Part shown: in pieces, positions 18,097-25,995 of the stretch
Numbering within the stretch: position 1 is the first letter of the stretch
How the letters are laid out: each line of letters starts with the position of its first letter
Assembly (NCBI GenBank): GCA_031282735.1
Contig: JAITDE010000061.1
Span: 1 to 56,234, forward strand
Direction: 5' to 3'
Length of the DNA: 56,234 nt
DNA from: Oscillospiraceae bacterium
GTDB lineage: Bacteria; Bacillota; Clostridia; Oscillospirales; Acutalibacteraceae
Translations under genes and position numbers: made by a program
The notes under the pieces: model-generated
What the model saw: the letters and a program-made list of their open reading frames with translations, nothing else
Told to the model about the DNA's origin: nothing
Databases searched by the model: none

Positions 18097-19221
18097 TTAT
18101 CGCTTGCCCTGCACCAGTGATACGATATCCGAAAATGATATAACCAGCATAAACAGCAACAATAACAATAGACCAATTCCATGCACCCAAGCTTCAAATT
18201 TTTTGGGGATTGGCTTGCGGAAAATCATTTCCACAATCAAAAACAGGAGCCTTCCGCCGTCCAGCGCGGGGATAGGCAAAAGATTCATCACACCAATATT
18301 GATGGAGATAAGCGCAAGCAAAAACAGAAAATTGAGCAATGCCTCTTTGAATGCCTCGCCGCCCTCCTGCGCACTCTGTTGCGCCTCTTTCGCTTGGTCG
18401 GATATGATGGTGACGACACCAATCGGTCCTGACATATCACTCAAACGGAACTTGCCCGTCGCCATGTCAAGCAAACTCAGCCACACCATGCGGGCGACCG
18501 AAACGCTTTCGAGCACGGCGTATTTTATCACGTTCAAAGGCTGGATTTTCTCCACAAAAAGCCCAAAATCCTGCTGAATGCTTGCGTTGCCCGTCGTGTT
18601 TTCCTCCATGGAAAACCGCACTTTGAGTTTCGTCTTCGCGCCGCCGCGCCGCACTTCCAAATCCACCGTTCCGTCCGCGTCGCGCGAGAGCAAAAAGAAG
18701 ACATCGATGCTCGAAAACACCGTTTTGCCGTTGATTTTTGTGATTTTGTCGCCCTCCATCAATCCTGACACGCGGCTCGGCGCACCCTCCGCAAAACCAT
18801 GCACGGTTTTGGAGTAGACGCCCGCTTGCATCGACAAGATAATCGCCATAATCAGCAAGCCGCACATCAAATTGACAAACGCACCCGCAAAGAGCACCAA
18901 AAACCGTTTCCAAGCTTTCTGCGCCAAAAACGACCGAGGATCTTCGGTTGCTTCCTCTTCGCCCTCCATGAGAACGGAACCGCCGAACGGTAACGCGCGG
19001 AGCACGTATTTTGTCTCTTTTTTGCCGAACCCAAAAAGTTTTGGACCCATGCCGATCGCGAACTCGTTCACACGGATTTTGAACAATTTTGCCATCGAAA
19101 AATGCCCAAGCTCATGTGATAAAATCAAAAAACCGAAGAACAAAACGGCGACCGCGATAGGCCATACCTTTGCCCAGATTGCGGCAATACTGATTGCAAG
19201 TGTCAGACGAACCCCTCCCAT
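18097..19221 (-). CDS. rseP: Site-2 intramembrane zinc metalloprotease RseP
   Basis: About 374 residues, a full RseP/RasP family protein. It cuts membrane substrates such as anti-sigma factors after a first cleavage at site 1. Seen: the zinc motif SHELGHF (His36, Glu37, His40) in the first membrane helix, GMGPKLFGFG, a PDZ domain around PSRVSGLMEGDKITKINGK, and the second active-site motif NLLPIPALDGGRL. The ATG at 19221 has no ribosome site before it. A GGGAGGGG lies just inside this start and ideally places a CTG at 19206, so the true start may be five codons later. Confidence 0.92.
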   Translation of the reverse strand: MGGVRLTLAISIAAIWAKVWPIAVAVLFFGFLILSHELGHFSMAKLFKIRVNEFAIGMGPKLFGFGKKETKYVLRALPFGGSVLMEGEEEATEDPRSFLAQKAWKRFLVLFAGAFVNLMCGLLIMAIILSMQAGVYSKTVHGFAEGAPSRVSGLMEGDKITKINGKTVFSSIDVFFLLSRDADGTVDLEVRRGGAKTKLKVRFSMEENTTGNASIQQDFGLFVEKIQPLNVIKYAVLESVSVARMVWLSLLDMATGKFRLSDMSGPIGVVTIISDQAKEAQQSAQEGGEAFKEALLNFLFLLALISINIGVMNLLPIPALDGGRLLFLIVEMIFRKPIPKKFEAWVHGIGLLLLLLFMLVISFSDIVSLVQGKR

Positions 19222-19273
19222 ATGAATTGATAATTGATAATTGCGCAATTGGCGTGAAGTGTTCAAGCGGGCG

Positions 19274-20407
19274 TTAGCAATGTCCACGCACCGCCATCCG
19301 CACGGCGGCATCCAACTCCAAAATATCGCCGAGACACGGAGACTCGCAAACGCGCGGCACGCGGGCAACCGCTTCTTCGTTTGTTTGAACAATATCCAAA
19401 AAGCCGCATTCGCCCGCGCGGAACATCTCGTTCGCCGCCTCGTTCGCGGCGTTGAGCGCAACAGTCGCCTCCCAACCCATTTCAAACGCTTTGCGGCAGA
19501 GGTTGACGGCGGGAAATACCGCATCGTCGGGCGGCTCGAACGTGAGCGCCCCGATTTGCGCCAAATCCAAAGGCGGAACGATGGCTTGCATGCGCGCGGG
19601 ATAAGTGAACGCGTATTGGATGGGCAGACGCATGTCGGGATTGCCCAACTGCGCCAAAACAGAATGATCCGTGAATTCCGCAAGAGAATGCACGATGCTC
19701 TGCCTGTGGATTAAAACATCAATTTGCGCGGGCGGCAGCCGGAACAACCAAGCCGCTTCGATTACCTCAAACCCCTTGTTCATCATGGTCGCGCTGTCGA
19801 TTGTGATTTTTGCGCCCATGCTCCAACTGGGATGCTTGAGTGCTTGCTGGATTGTGACCCCGCGCAGTTCTTCAAGCGTTTTGCCGAAAAACGCGCCGCC
19901 CGACGCCGTCAAAATCAACCGCTTCACCGCACGCGGAGAACCTTGTATCGCTTGAAATATCGCCGAATGCTCGCTGTCAACGGGCAGGATGTCGATCCCG
20001 CGGGCTTTTGCGCGTTCCATTACCAGTGCGCCGCCCGCCACAAGGCTCTCTTTGTTCGCAAGCGCAAGCTTGTTCCCCGCTTCAATCGCCGCCAGTGTCG
20101 GGCGCAAACCCGCAATCCCCACAATGGCGTTGAGCGTCATATCGCACGGTATTTCCGCGCAACGGGCAACGCCGTCTTCCCCGCCAAGCACCTCGCAAGG
20201 CGTATCGGCGACCGCAACGCGCAACCGCTTCGCGATTGCTTCATCCGCCATGGCGGCGTATTTGGGCTGATGACGGCGTATTTGCGCTTCCATCAGCGCG
20301 GCGTTGGTATTGCCTGTGATTGCAAGCACCTCGCCGCCCAAGCGTTCGACGACATCCAAGGCCTGTATGCCGATCGAACCTGTTGCACCCAAAATTGTAT
20401 ATTGCAT
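19274..20407 (-). CDS. dxr: 1-deoxy-D-xylulose 5-phosphate reductoisomerase
   Basis: 377 residues. It converts DXP to MEP with NADPH, the first committed step of the non-mevalonate isoprenoid pathway. Seen: the Rossmann start ILGATGSIGIQALDVV, NKLALANKESLVAGG, the metal-binding DSEHSAIFQ, SASGG-like TASGGAF, the loop HPSWSMGAKITIDSATMMNKGFE region and HRQSIVHSL. The ATG has AAAGG upstream. This ribosome site lies right after one arm of a long inverted repeat (20419-20503), so the leader RNA may be structured. Confidence 0.95.
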   Translation of the reverse strand: MQYTILGATGSIGIQALDVVERLGGEVLAITGNTNAALMEAQIRRHQPKYAAMADEAIAKRLRVAVADTPCEVLGGEDGVARCAEIPCDMTLNAIVGIAGLRPTLAAIEAGNKLALANKESLVAGGALVMERAKARGIDILPVDSEHSAIFQAIQGSPRAVKRLILTASGGAFFGKTLEELRGVTIQQALKHPSWSMGAKITIDSATMMNKGFEVIEAAWLFRLPPAQIDVLIHRQSIVHSLAEFTDHSVLAQLGNPDMRLPIQYAFTYPARMQAIVPPLDLAQIGALTFEPPDDAVFPAVNLCRKAFEMGWEATVALNAANEAANEMFRAGECGFLDIVQTNEEAVARVPRVCESPCLGDILELDAAVRMAVRGHC

Positions 20408-20418
20408 GCTTTGCCTTT

Positions 20419-20503
20419 ACGGCTATCCTGTTTTTGTATCAAGAGAAACGCAAAAGCGCAAACAAGCGTCAAATTGATTTTAACACAAAAACGGGATAGC
20501 CGT
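20419..20503 (-). repeat. Long inverted repeat in the dxr leader
   Basis: ACGGCTATCCTGTTTTTGT at 20419-20437 pairs with ACAAAAACGGGATAGCCGT at 20485-20503, 19 bp with one mismatch that is a G-U pair in one of the two transcripts. The 47-base loop can form smaller stems (CGC...GCG). In the minus-strand transcript the second arm ends one or two bases before the AAAGG of dxr. No T-run follows directly, so it does not look like a simple terminator. Confidence 0.6.
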
Positions 20504-20520
20504 ATTTCCCTTTCCTGTCG

Positions 20521-21399
20521 TTAAACCGCTGTGAACAGCGGAATATTCCACGCGTTGCATATCGTCATGAAAAAATAGATCGACGGCGCAACAAATAGGA
20601 GACTGTCAAAACGATCCATCACACCGCCGTGACCCGGAAATAATTTGCCGAAATCCTTTTGCCCATAGTAACGCTTGAGTGAAGACGCCGTCAAATCGCC
20701 CAAAATCGAAATCAAAATCAAAGGCACACCAACCAACGCGGACGCCAAGATATTGATACGCAAATCGCCGATGAAAAAAGCGTTGAACAGCACTGCCAAA
20801 CCAACATTTGCGGCGGTCGTCAGAATCACGCTGCCGATTGCGCCCTCAACGCTCTTTTTGGGGCTGGCGCGGGGGCTGAGTTTGCGCTTGCCCAAACGCA
20901 CGCCCACAAAGTAGGCGAAAGTATCCGCAAGCCAACAGCAAAACAACGTAAAACACAAGTAATACGCAGCCAAATTCGGCACAAAACCGTCGCCCGCAAT
21001 TTCTTTTGTGAGATCTCGCACACCGATCAAGCAGGTCATTGCGGACGGCACGGCGATGCCGGCAATGATTGCGTAAACGAGGTTATCGAACGAAATTTCA
21101 TCAAAGCGCTGTAACATAAGAAATGAAAGCACGAACAGGAACAGCAAAATCGCCGCAAAACCGGGCACACGCAATTTTTCGAGCAAATCATACTCGCCGA
21201 TTGCCGGCACGGCGGCGGCGGCGATCACAGAAAGCGCGATGAGCGGCTTGCTTTTGATTTTGACCAGATGACAGATTTCATATGCGGCGAGTGCCGCGAA
21301 TAGACACACCAGAATCCCAAAAATCGGAGACATGATGAAAACCAACGCCGTAATCGCCAACGCCGCGCCCAAAAGCCCCGTGATGATGCGTGTTTTGAT
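20521..21399 (-). CDS. cdsA: Phosphatidate cytidylyltransferase
   Basis: About 292 residues, polytopic. It makes CDP-diacylglycerol from phosphatidate and CTP, the entry to phospholipid synthesis. The C-terminal signature is clear: SILGDLTASSLKRYYGQKDFGK followed by PGHGGVMDRFDS. The N-terminus reads KTRIITGLLGA, typical of CdsA, but no ATG, GTG or TTG precedes it at the right place. GGGAGGG lies six bases before an ATC at 21399 (an ATT at 21405 is the other option). In-frame codons upstream overlap uppS. I place the start at the ATC as inference. Confidence 0.9.
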   Translation of the reverse strand: MKTRIITGLLGAALAITALVFIMSPIFGILVCLFAALAAYEICHLVKIKSKPLIALSVIAAAAVPAIGEYDLLEKLRVPGFAAILLFLFVLSFLMLQRFDEISFDNLVYAIIAGIAVPSAMTCLIGVRDLTKEIAGDGFVPNLAAYYLCFTLFCCWLADTFAYFVGVRLGKRKLSPRASPKKSVEGAIGSVILTTAANVGLAVLFNAFFIGDLRINILASALVGVPLILISILGDLTASSLKRYYGQKDFGKLFPGHGGVMDRFDSLLFVAPSIYFFMTICNAWNIPLFTAV

Positions 21400-21418
21400 A
21401 TGAATCCCTCCCTTTTTG

Positions 21419-22147
21419 CTATTCAACTCTGCCGAAACGGCGATTTCGCGCGGCAAACGCCTCCAGTGCCGCGTCAAAATCCGTCTCGCGAAAATCCGGC
21501 CACAGAATATCTGAAAACCAAAATTCCGCATAGGCGCTTTGCCAAAGCAGAAAATTTGACAACCTTTGCTCGCCGCTCGGGCGGATAATCAAATCAAGCG
21601 CGGGTTGACCTGCCGTATACAATCCGTCTTCGATGTCCTGCAAACAAAGTGCGTCGGCCTGTTTTTCGCCTGCGGCGACCAACCGCGCAATGCGCTTTGC
21701 GGCGTGCAGAATTTCCTGCCGACCGCCGTAATTGACGGCGATGCTGACGATCGTTTTGTCTTTGTCCGCCGCCTGCGCCTCCATGTCGCGCAAACGCAGG
21801 AAAATATCGCGCGGCACAGGACCGCCGTCGTCAAGATCACCGATATAGCGAATGCGCCAGCGTTTTTGCTCGTTTTCACCCTTGCGGCGTTCGATATCAT
21901 CCAACTGACGGCGGAACAGTGCCATAATGGCATCGACTTCCGCCTGCGGACGCTGCCAATTTTCGGTGGAAAACGCGTAAAACGTCAAATGTGGAATTCC
22001 AATATCGGCGGCGTATTCGCAAATGCGTTCAAAGGCTTCCACACCCGCTTTGTGACCTTCGGTGCGCGAAAGCCCGCGCTGTTTTGCCCAACGCCCGTTG
22101 CCGTCCATGATGATGCCCACGTGCTTCGGCAAACCGCTTTGCGGCAT
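21419..22147 (-). CDS. uppS: Isoprenyl (undecaprenyl) diphosphate synthase
   Basis: About 242 residues, a cis-prenyltransferase. It extends farnesyl diphosphate with isopentenyl units to make the lipid carrier of cell-wall precursors. Seen: HVGIIMDGNGRWAKQRG with catalytic Asp15, the FYAFSTENW segment, VNYGGRQEI, and RPSGEQRLSNFLLWQSAYAE where the second position of the usual RTSGEQR is Pro. The ATG at 22147 is eight bases after AAGGAG; an in-frame ATG nine codons upstream lacks a ribosome site. Confidence 0.95.
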   Translation of the reverse strand: MPQSGLPKHVGIIMDGNGRWAKQRGLSRTEGHKAGVEAFERICEYAADIGIPHLTFYAFSTENWQRPQAEVDAIMALFRRQLDDIERRKGENEQKRWRIRYIGDLDDGGPVPRDIFLRLRDMEAQAADKDKTIVSIAVNYGGRQEILHAAKRIARLVAAGEKQADALCLQDIEDGLYTAGQPALDLIIRPSGEQRLSNFLLWQSAYAEFWFSDILWPDFRETDFDAALEAFAARNRRFGRVE

Positions 22148-22195
22148 AAAACCGTCTCCTTGCGTTTTGATCAAATATGAATTTTGCGGGATCGC

Positions 22196-22750
22196 TCAGA
22201 TTTCCATGGTCTCTTTTTCTTTTGCGGCGGCGACGGTATCAATCTCCTTGACAAACTTGTCGGTCAAATCCTGCAATTCTTTTTCGTCGTCTTTGAGGTC
22301 GTCTTCGGTCAAGTCGGAGGATTTTTGCAGTTTTTTTAGTTTATCAATCGTATCACGGCGTGTGCCGCGCACCGAAACTTTGGCTTCCTCCGCCATTTTT
22401 TTGATATCTTTCACGATGTTTTTGCGGTGATCCTCCGTCAATTGCGGGAACATCAAACGGATTGTGCGCCCGTCGCTTTGCGGATTGATGCCCAAATCGG
22501 AAGCTTGCAGTGCTTTTTCGATGCCGCGCACGGTGCCGGCATCCCAAGGCTGAATGGTGAGCACGCGGGATTCCGTCACCGAAACCGCCGCAAGCTGATT
22601 GATTGGGGTCGGTGTGCCGTAATAATCCACGCGAATTTTGTCGAGCACGGCGGTGTTTGCGCGTCCTGCCCGAATGCTTGAAAACTCCGCTTTAAGCGCG
22701 GCGACTGTTTTTTCCATTTTTTGTTTTGCCAAAAGCAAATATTCATCCAT
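22196..22750 (-). CDS. frr: Ribosome recycling factor
   Basis: 184 residues, full length. With EF-G it splits post-termination ribosomes. Seen: SIRAGRANTAVLDKIRVDYYG, TPINQLAAVSV, the central Pro/Asp-rich IQPWDAG, GINPQSDGRTIRL, and the C-terminal helix KDDEKELQDLTDKFVKEID. The ATG at 22750 is eight bases after GGAGG; an upstream ATG ten codons earlier has no site. It sits between pyrH and uppS as in most Bacillota. Confidence 0.96.
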   Translation of the reverse strand: MDEYLLLAKQKMEKTVAALKAEFSSIRAGRANTAVLDKIRVDYYGTPTPINQLAAVSVTESRVLTIQPWDAGTVRGIEKALQASDLGINPQSDGRTIRLMFPQLTEDHRKNIVKDIKKMAEEAKVSVRGTRRDTIDKLKKLQKSSDLTEDDLKDDEKELQDLTDKFVKEIDTVAAAKEKETMEI

Positions 22751-22788
22751 GTCGCAGTCCTCCATCTTTTGATTATTCAACGTGTATT

Positions 22789-23508
22789 TTATTCACGGGT
22801 TAAGCAGGTGCCGACCGCGCCGCCGCCGAACACAGCGCCAATGTTTTCGGGAGGTGTCAGGTTGAACACAAACATGGGCAAATGCCTTTCTCGCGCAAGC
22901 GCCGCCGCCGTCGCGTCCATCACCTTGAGATGTTGCCGCAAAATCTCATCGTAGGTCAGCGTGTCATATTTGACGGCATCGGCGTGTTTTTTGGGATCTT
23001 TGTCGAAAACGCCGTCCACATTGGTCGCTTTGAGTACGATATCCGCTTCAATTTCGGACGCGCGGAGTACAGCCGCAGAATCTGTTGTAAAAAACGGATT
23101 GCCCGTGCCGCCGCCGAAAATGACGACGCGCCCATTCTCTAAAGCCCGCAGAGCCTCCGCTTTATTGATACATCCGGCCACTTGCGGCACGACGAACGCG
23201 CTTTGCACCAGCGTTTTTTGCCCAATTTGTTCCAAGGTGTCGGCAAGCGCGACGGCGTTCATTAGGGTCGCCAGCATCCCCATTTGGTCCGCTCTAACGG
23301 CATCCATTTTCCCGCTGGTTCGCCCGCGCCAAAAGTTGCCGCCGCCAATCACAACGCTCATTTGCACACCGGAGGATACACAGTGTTTGATTTGTTCGCA
23401 AATGGCTTCCGCAACGGCAAAATCAATGCCGCCGCCATGTTCTCCCGCCAAAACCTCGCCGCTGAGTTTCAGCAACGCACGGCGGTATTGCAAAGTTCGC
23501 ACAGCCAT
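22789..23508 (-). CDS. pyrH: UMP kinase
   Basis: About 239 residues, amino-acid-kinase fold. It phosphorylates UMP to UDP, usually under UTP and GTP control. Seen: RALLKLSGEVLAG at the N-terminus, VIGGGNFWRG, MGMLATLMNA, VFGGGTGNPFFTTDSAA-type segment reading IFGGGTGNPFFTTDSAA, and KATNVDGVFDKDP. The ATG at 23508 overlaps the upstream stop by one base; a GTG two codons later (23502) is better spaced from AAGGGG and may be the true start. The gene upstream is a lipoprotein, not tsf. Confidence 0.94.
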   Translation of the reverse strand: MAVRTLQYRRALLKLSGEVLAGEHGGGIDFAVAEAICEQIKHCVSSGVQMSVVIGGGNFWRGRTSGKMDAVRADQMGMLATLMNAVALADTLEQIGQKTLVQSAFVVPQVAGCINKAEALRALENGRVVIFGGGTGNPFFTTDSAAVLRASEIEADIVLKATNVDGVFDKDPKKHADAVKYDTLTYDEILRQHLKVMDATAAALARERHLPMFVFNLTPPENIGAVFGGGAVGTCLTRE

Positions 23509-24632
23509 CACCCCTTTATTTTTGCGATATCGCAACTGATAACATAATAATTTTTATCGTCGTCGTTGCCCTTTTTCACCGTGATTGCCTTCGCCTTGTT
23601 GATGGACAAACGATCGGGCAAATTCCGTGCGCTCGGCCAAGGCGGATTGTTCGCAAGCTGGAACGACAACGCCAATTCCATGGCGACTGCTGGCAAGGAT
23701 TCCTGCCACAGCGATATGCGATCGTTGGTACCGTTCAATATTGCGGCCGCCCTTATTTGCTCGATTGCCGCTTCGGTATCCCGCATCATCTCGGAATCCC
23801 AGTCAGACCCCATCAGCGGTGTGCACATGGCGAACGGCGAACCGTCGCTCAATCCGGGCAACACACCGTCCGCCGCGCGCAACACCGCCACTGTCAGACT
23901 GTTGTTGACCACACGGTCGGTCGCATACCAAGCAATCACGGTGCCGTCAGGTTTCACGCTGTTTTCGGTGAGAACCAACTGCTGGATGTATGTTTTTGCG
24001 GCTTCGATGCCAATCGCCCGCGCCGCTGTCGACGGATAAGAGCTCAGTTCCAATCCTTCCGTTTCACACTGCTCGCGCAGAGCCGCCAAAAAAATCTTCT
24101 GCCGCGATTCAGATGCCTGTTCCGCCGTGTAAACATAATAAAAACGATTCGCGCCAAGCTCTTTTGCCTGCTTTGCCGCGCCGCGCGCAAGCGCGTCATA
24201 ATCAAAGTCGACGACCAGCTTCGCAACGTCCATGAACAGCATCGGTTCTTCCGTCGGCTGGCAAACAGAGATGCGCACATCGGGATAGTTATCCTTAATC
24301 CAGCGCGCCGCGGACGCCGTGCCGTTGGGTGCTTGCGCGAACATGACCGCACGCAGGGTTTTGACGCCGGCGACCACTTTTTTAACGTGTTCTTTGAATT
24401 TTGCGTCGTCAAAAAAGACTTCGTCGCTCGCTTTGTTGACGAGCACCGCGCCGACGGCGTATTTGTTTTGCAATTCGCGGGCAAACGCGGTTTCGATCGG
24501 TGCCGTATTCGCGCTACCCGCAAAAATCAAAATTTTTCCTTCCACCGGAATGCGCTTCGCTCGACCGCAGGCGGTCAAGCCCGCCAATATGACAACGCAT
24601 GCGAGTATTGCCGCAATAACACGATTTTTCAT
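23508..24632 (-). CDS. Putative DUF3798-like lipoprotein
   Basis: 374 residues. A lipoprotein signal with lipobox LAGLTAC (Cys at about 22) shows export and membrane anchoring. The mature part begins KILIFAGSAN and has alternating beta/alpha segments like periplasmic-binding-protein folds: VKTLRAVMFAQAPNGT, DYPDVRISVCQPTE-type reading DNYPDVRISVCQP, VVDFDYDALARGAAKQAKELGANRFYYV. This order resembles DUF3798 proteins, a Bacillota/Fusobacteria family of unknown ligand. No transporter gene is beside it. The ATG has AAGGAAG upstream. It lies 16 bases after the Gfo/Idh/MocA gene and overlaps pyrH, so it should share their transcript. Lipoprotein call is firm, the family call moderate. Confidence 0.6.
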   Translation of the reverse strand: MKNRVIAAILACVVILAGLTACGRAKRIPVEGKILIFAGSANTAPIETAFARELQNKYAVGAVLVNKASDEVFFDDAKFKEHVKKVVAGVKTLRAVMFAQAPNGTASAARWIKDNYPDVRISVCQPTEEPMLFMDVAKLVVDFDYDALARGAAKQAKELGANRFYYVYTAEQASESRQKIFLAALREQCETEGLELSSYPSTAARAIGIEAAKTYIQQLVLTENSVKPDGTVIAWYATDRVVNNSLTVAVLRAADGVLPGLSDGSPFAMCTPLMGSDWDSEMMRDTEAAIEQIRAAAILNGTNDRISLWQESLPAVAMELALSFQLANNPPWPSARNLPDRLSINKAKAITVKKGNDDDKNYYVISCDIAKIKG

Positions 24633-24648
24633 ACTAATCTTCCTTCTA

Positions 24649-25713
24649 TTAGGCGATCGTCACTTCGCGGTGCGCTTCGGCGGAGCGATAGACGGCATCT
24701 AAAATTTTGGATGTCTGCACGGTCAAATCGATGTAAGCTTGGTTCGGCACTTGTGTTTGGACGCTTGTGACGAACGAATCGATTTCAGCTTGGTAGAAAT
24801 CTCTTTTTTGATAGGTCGGTTTGATTTCGAGAAGCGCGTCTTGCTTCGACGTATAAAAGACAAAGTCGCCGCAATATTGCAAGCGGATGCCGCCCTTTGT
24901 TCCCATAAAATCAATGAACGTTTCGCTTTGACCGATATTTTGCGCCCACGCGCCCTCAAACGAGAGCACAGGACCCGTCGTGCGCACAAGACCCGTTACG
25001 GAGTCGTCGACATCATAAACGCCGTCGGTCGCTTTTGTGCGGTTTGCCCACATGGACAAATAGGTGTATTCGGCTATATTTTTGCCGAGCTTGCAAAACG
25101 CCTCTCCGCTGGCGGTGAGCGGCTTCGGTTCGCCGCAGCAATACAAAATCAAATCAAGATAATGCACACCCCAATCGATTAGCGCACCGCCGCCCGACTT
25201 TGCTTTGTTGGTGAAATCACCGCCGATCCCCGGAATACTGCGATGGGCGCGAAAACTCGCGAACACATGAAAGACCTCGCCCAGGTCGCCCGCCTCAATC
25301 ATGGCTTTGACGCGGTTAACGTTGTCGGCGAAGCGGTTGACCACGCCGATGCTCAAAATTCTGCCCGTTTCGTGGGCGACTTTCTGCATTTCGAGCGCTT
25401 CATCCAAAACACGCGCAGCGGGTTTTTCGCAGAGGACATCTTTGCCGGCGCACATAAAATCAATCGAAATACGCGCGTGGAAATCATTGTGTGTGCAAAC
25501 CGAAACGGCGTCCAGATCGGGGTCGTCTAAAATATCGTGATAATCCACAATAGCTTTGCCGCATTCATATTTTTTAACCGCTTCTTCCGCGCGTTCGGGA
25601 ACGATATCGCAAAAATAGAGGATTTCAACGTCGGGATTTTTAAGGTAGTTCGGAATATGCGCCGCATTCGCGATATTCCCGCATCCAATCACCGCAACAC
25701 GAATCTTTGCCAC
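24649..25713 (-). CDS. Gfo/Idh/MocA family oxidoreductase
   Basis: About 354 residues, an NAD(P)-dependent dehydrogenase of the glucose-fructose oxidoreductase/inositol dehydrogenase family. Seen: the Rossmann motif VAVIGCGNIANAAHIP, the CEKPAAR segment with the catalytic Lys, and the C-terminal sheet domain with GGGALIDWGVHYLDL, where the His is in the usual active-site place. The substrate is probably a sugar or cyclitol; it cannot be named. The GTG at 25713 gives the usual N-terminus and is about 11-12 bases from AAAAGGG; a GTG at 25725 is too close to it. A promoter lies upstream at 25807-25836. Confidence 0.85.
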   Translation of the reverse strand: MAKIRVAVIGCGNIANAAHIPNYLKNPDVEILYFCDIVPERAEEAVKKYECGKAIVDYHDILDDPDLDAVSVCTHNDFHARISIDFMCAGKDVLCEKPAARVLDEALEMQKVAHETGRILSIGVVNRFADNVNRVKAMIEAGDLGEVFHVFASFRAHRSIPGIGGDFTNKAKSGGGALIDWGVHYLDLILYCCGEPKPLTASGEAFCKLGKNIAEYTYLSMWANRTKATDGVYDVDDSVTGLVRTTGPVLSFEGAWAQNIGQSETFIDFMGTKGGIRLQYCGDFVFYTSKQDALLEIKPTYQKRDFYQAEIDSFVTSVQTQVPNQAYIDLTVQTSKILDAVYRSAEAHREVTIA

Positions 25714-25806
25714 TGATTCACACACCCTTTTCTAATTAGAAATATGATCATTGCTATTCTAACACTTCTTGGCGAAAAAGTAAAGAGTTCGCGCGTGGTT
25801 TTTTAT

Positions 25807-25836
25807 TTTATCAATGATTTGAAGATTGTGCGTCAA
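25807..25836 (-). promoter_or_regulatory. Promoter upstream of the Gfo/Idh/MocA-pyrH gene block
   Basis: On the minus strand TTGACG (25831-25836) and GATAAA (25807-25812) are 18 bases apart in AT-rich DNA, about 95 bases before the dehydrogenase start. It is the only good promoter before the long minus-strand run that continues through pyrH and frr. Confidence 0.5.
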
Positions 25837-25861
25837 CGCGAGCAATCGCTCCGCGCGGACG

Positions 25862-25892
25862 ACAAAAAGTCCGTGAAAAACTCCACGGACTT
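25862..25892 (-). terminator. Rho-independent terminator of the D-glutamate gene pair
   Basis: AAGTCCGTG (25867-25875) and CACGGACTT (25884-25892) form a perfect 9-bp stem with an 8-base loop. On the minus strand it is followed by TTTTTG, so it ends transcription coming from the DUF4392 gene, after the tandem repeats. Confidence 0.75.
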
Positions 25893-25898
25893 GATATT

Positions 25899-25995
25899 AG
25901 CGCGAAGCGCGAAAAAATCACCAGGCTTTGGGGATCAGCGCGAAGCGCGAAAAAATCACCAGGCTTTGGGAATCAGCGCGAAGCGCGAAAAAATC
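25899..25995. repeat. 38-bp tandem repeat, about 2.5 copies
   Basis: Units start at 25899, 25937 and 25975 with a period of exactly 38 bases. Each begins AGCGCGAAGCGCGAAAAAAT, and the two full copies continue CACCAGGCTTTGGG and differ at about one base. GCGC-GAA-GCGC can fold into a tight hairpin. The third, partial copy overlaps the end of the DUF4392 gene and supplies its stop codon and last residues FFRASR. Confidence 0.85.

Noticed and set aside
23757..24770. 337-codon plus-strand open frame opposite the lipoprotein gene
   Set aside because: The minus strand has a lipobox, ribosome site and operon context; this frame is Arg-rich noise.
25899..25995. CRISPR array
   Set aside because: The 38-base units are directly tandem with no unique spacers, and no cas gene is present.
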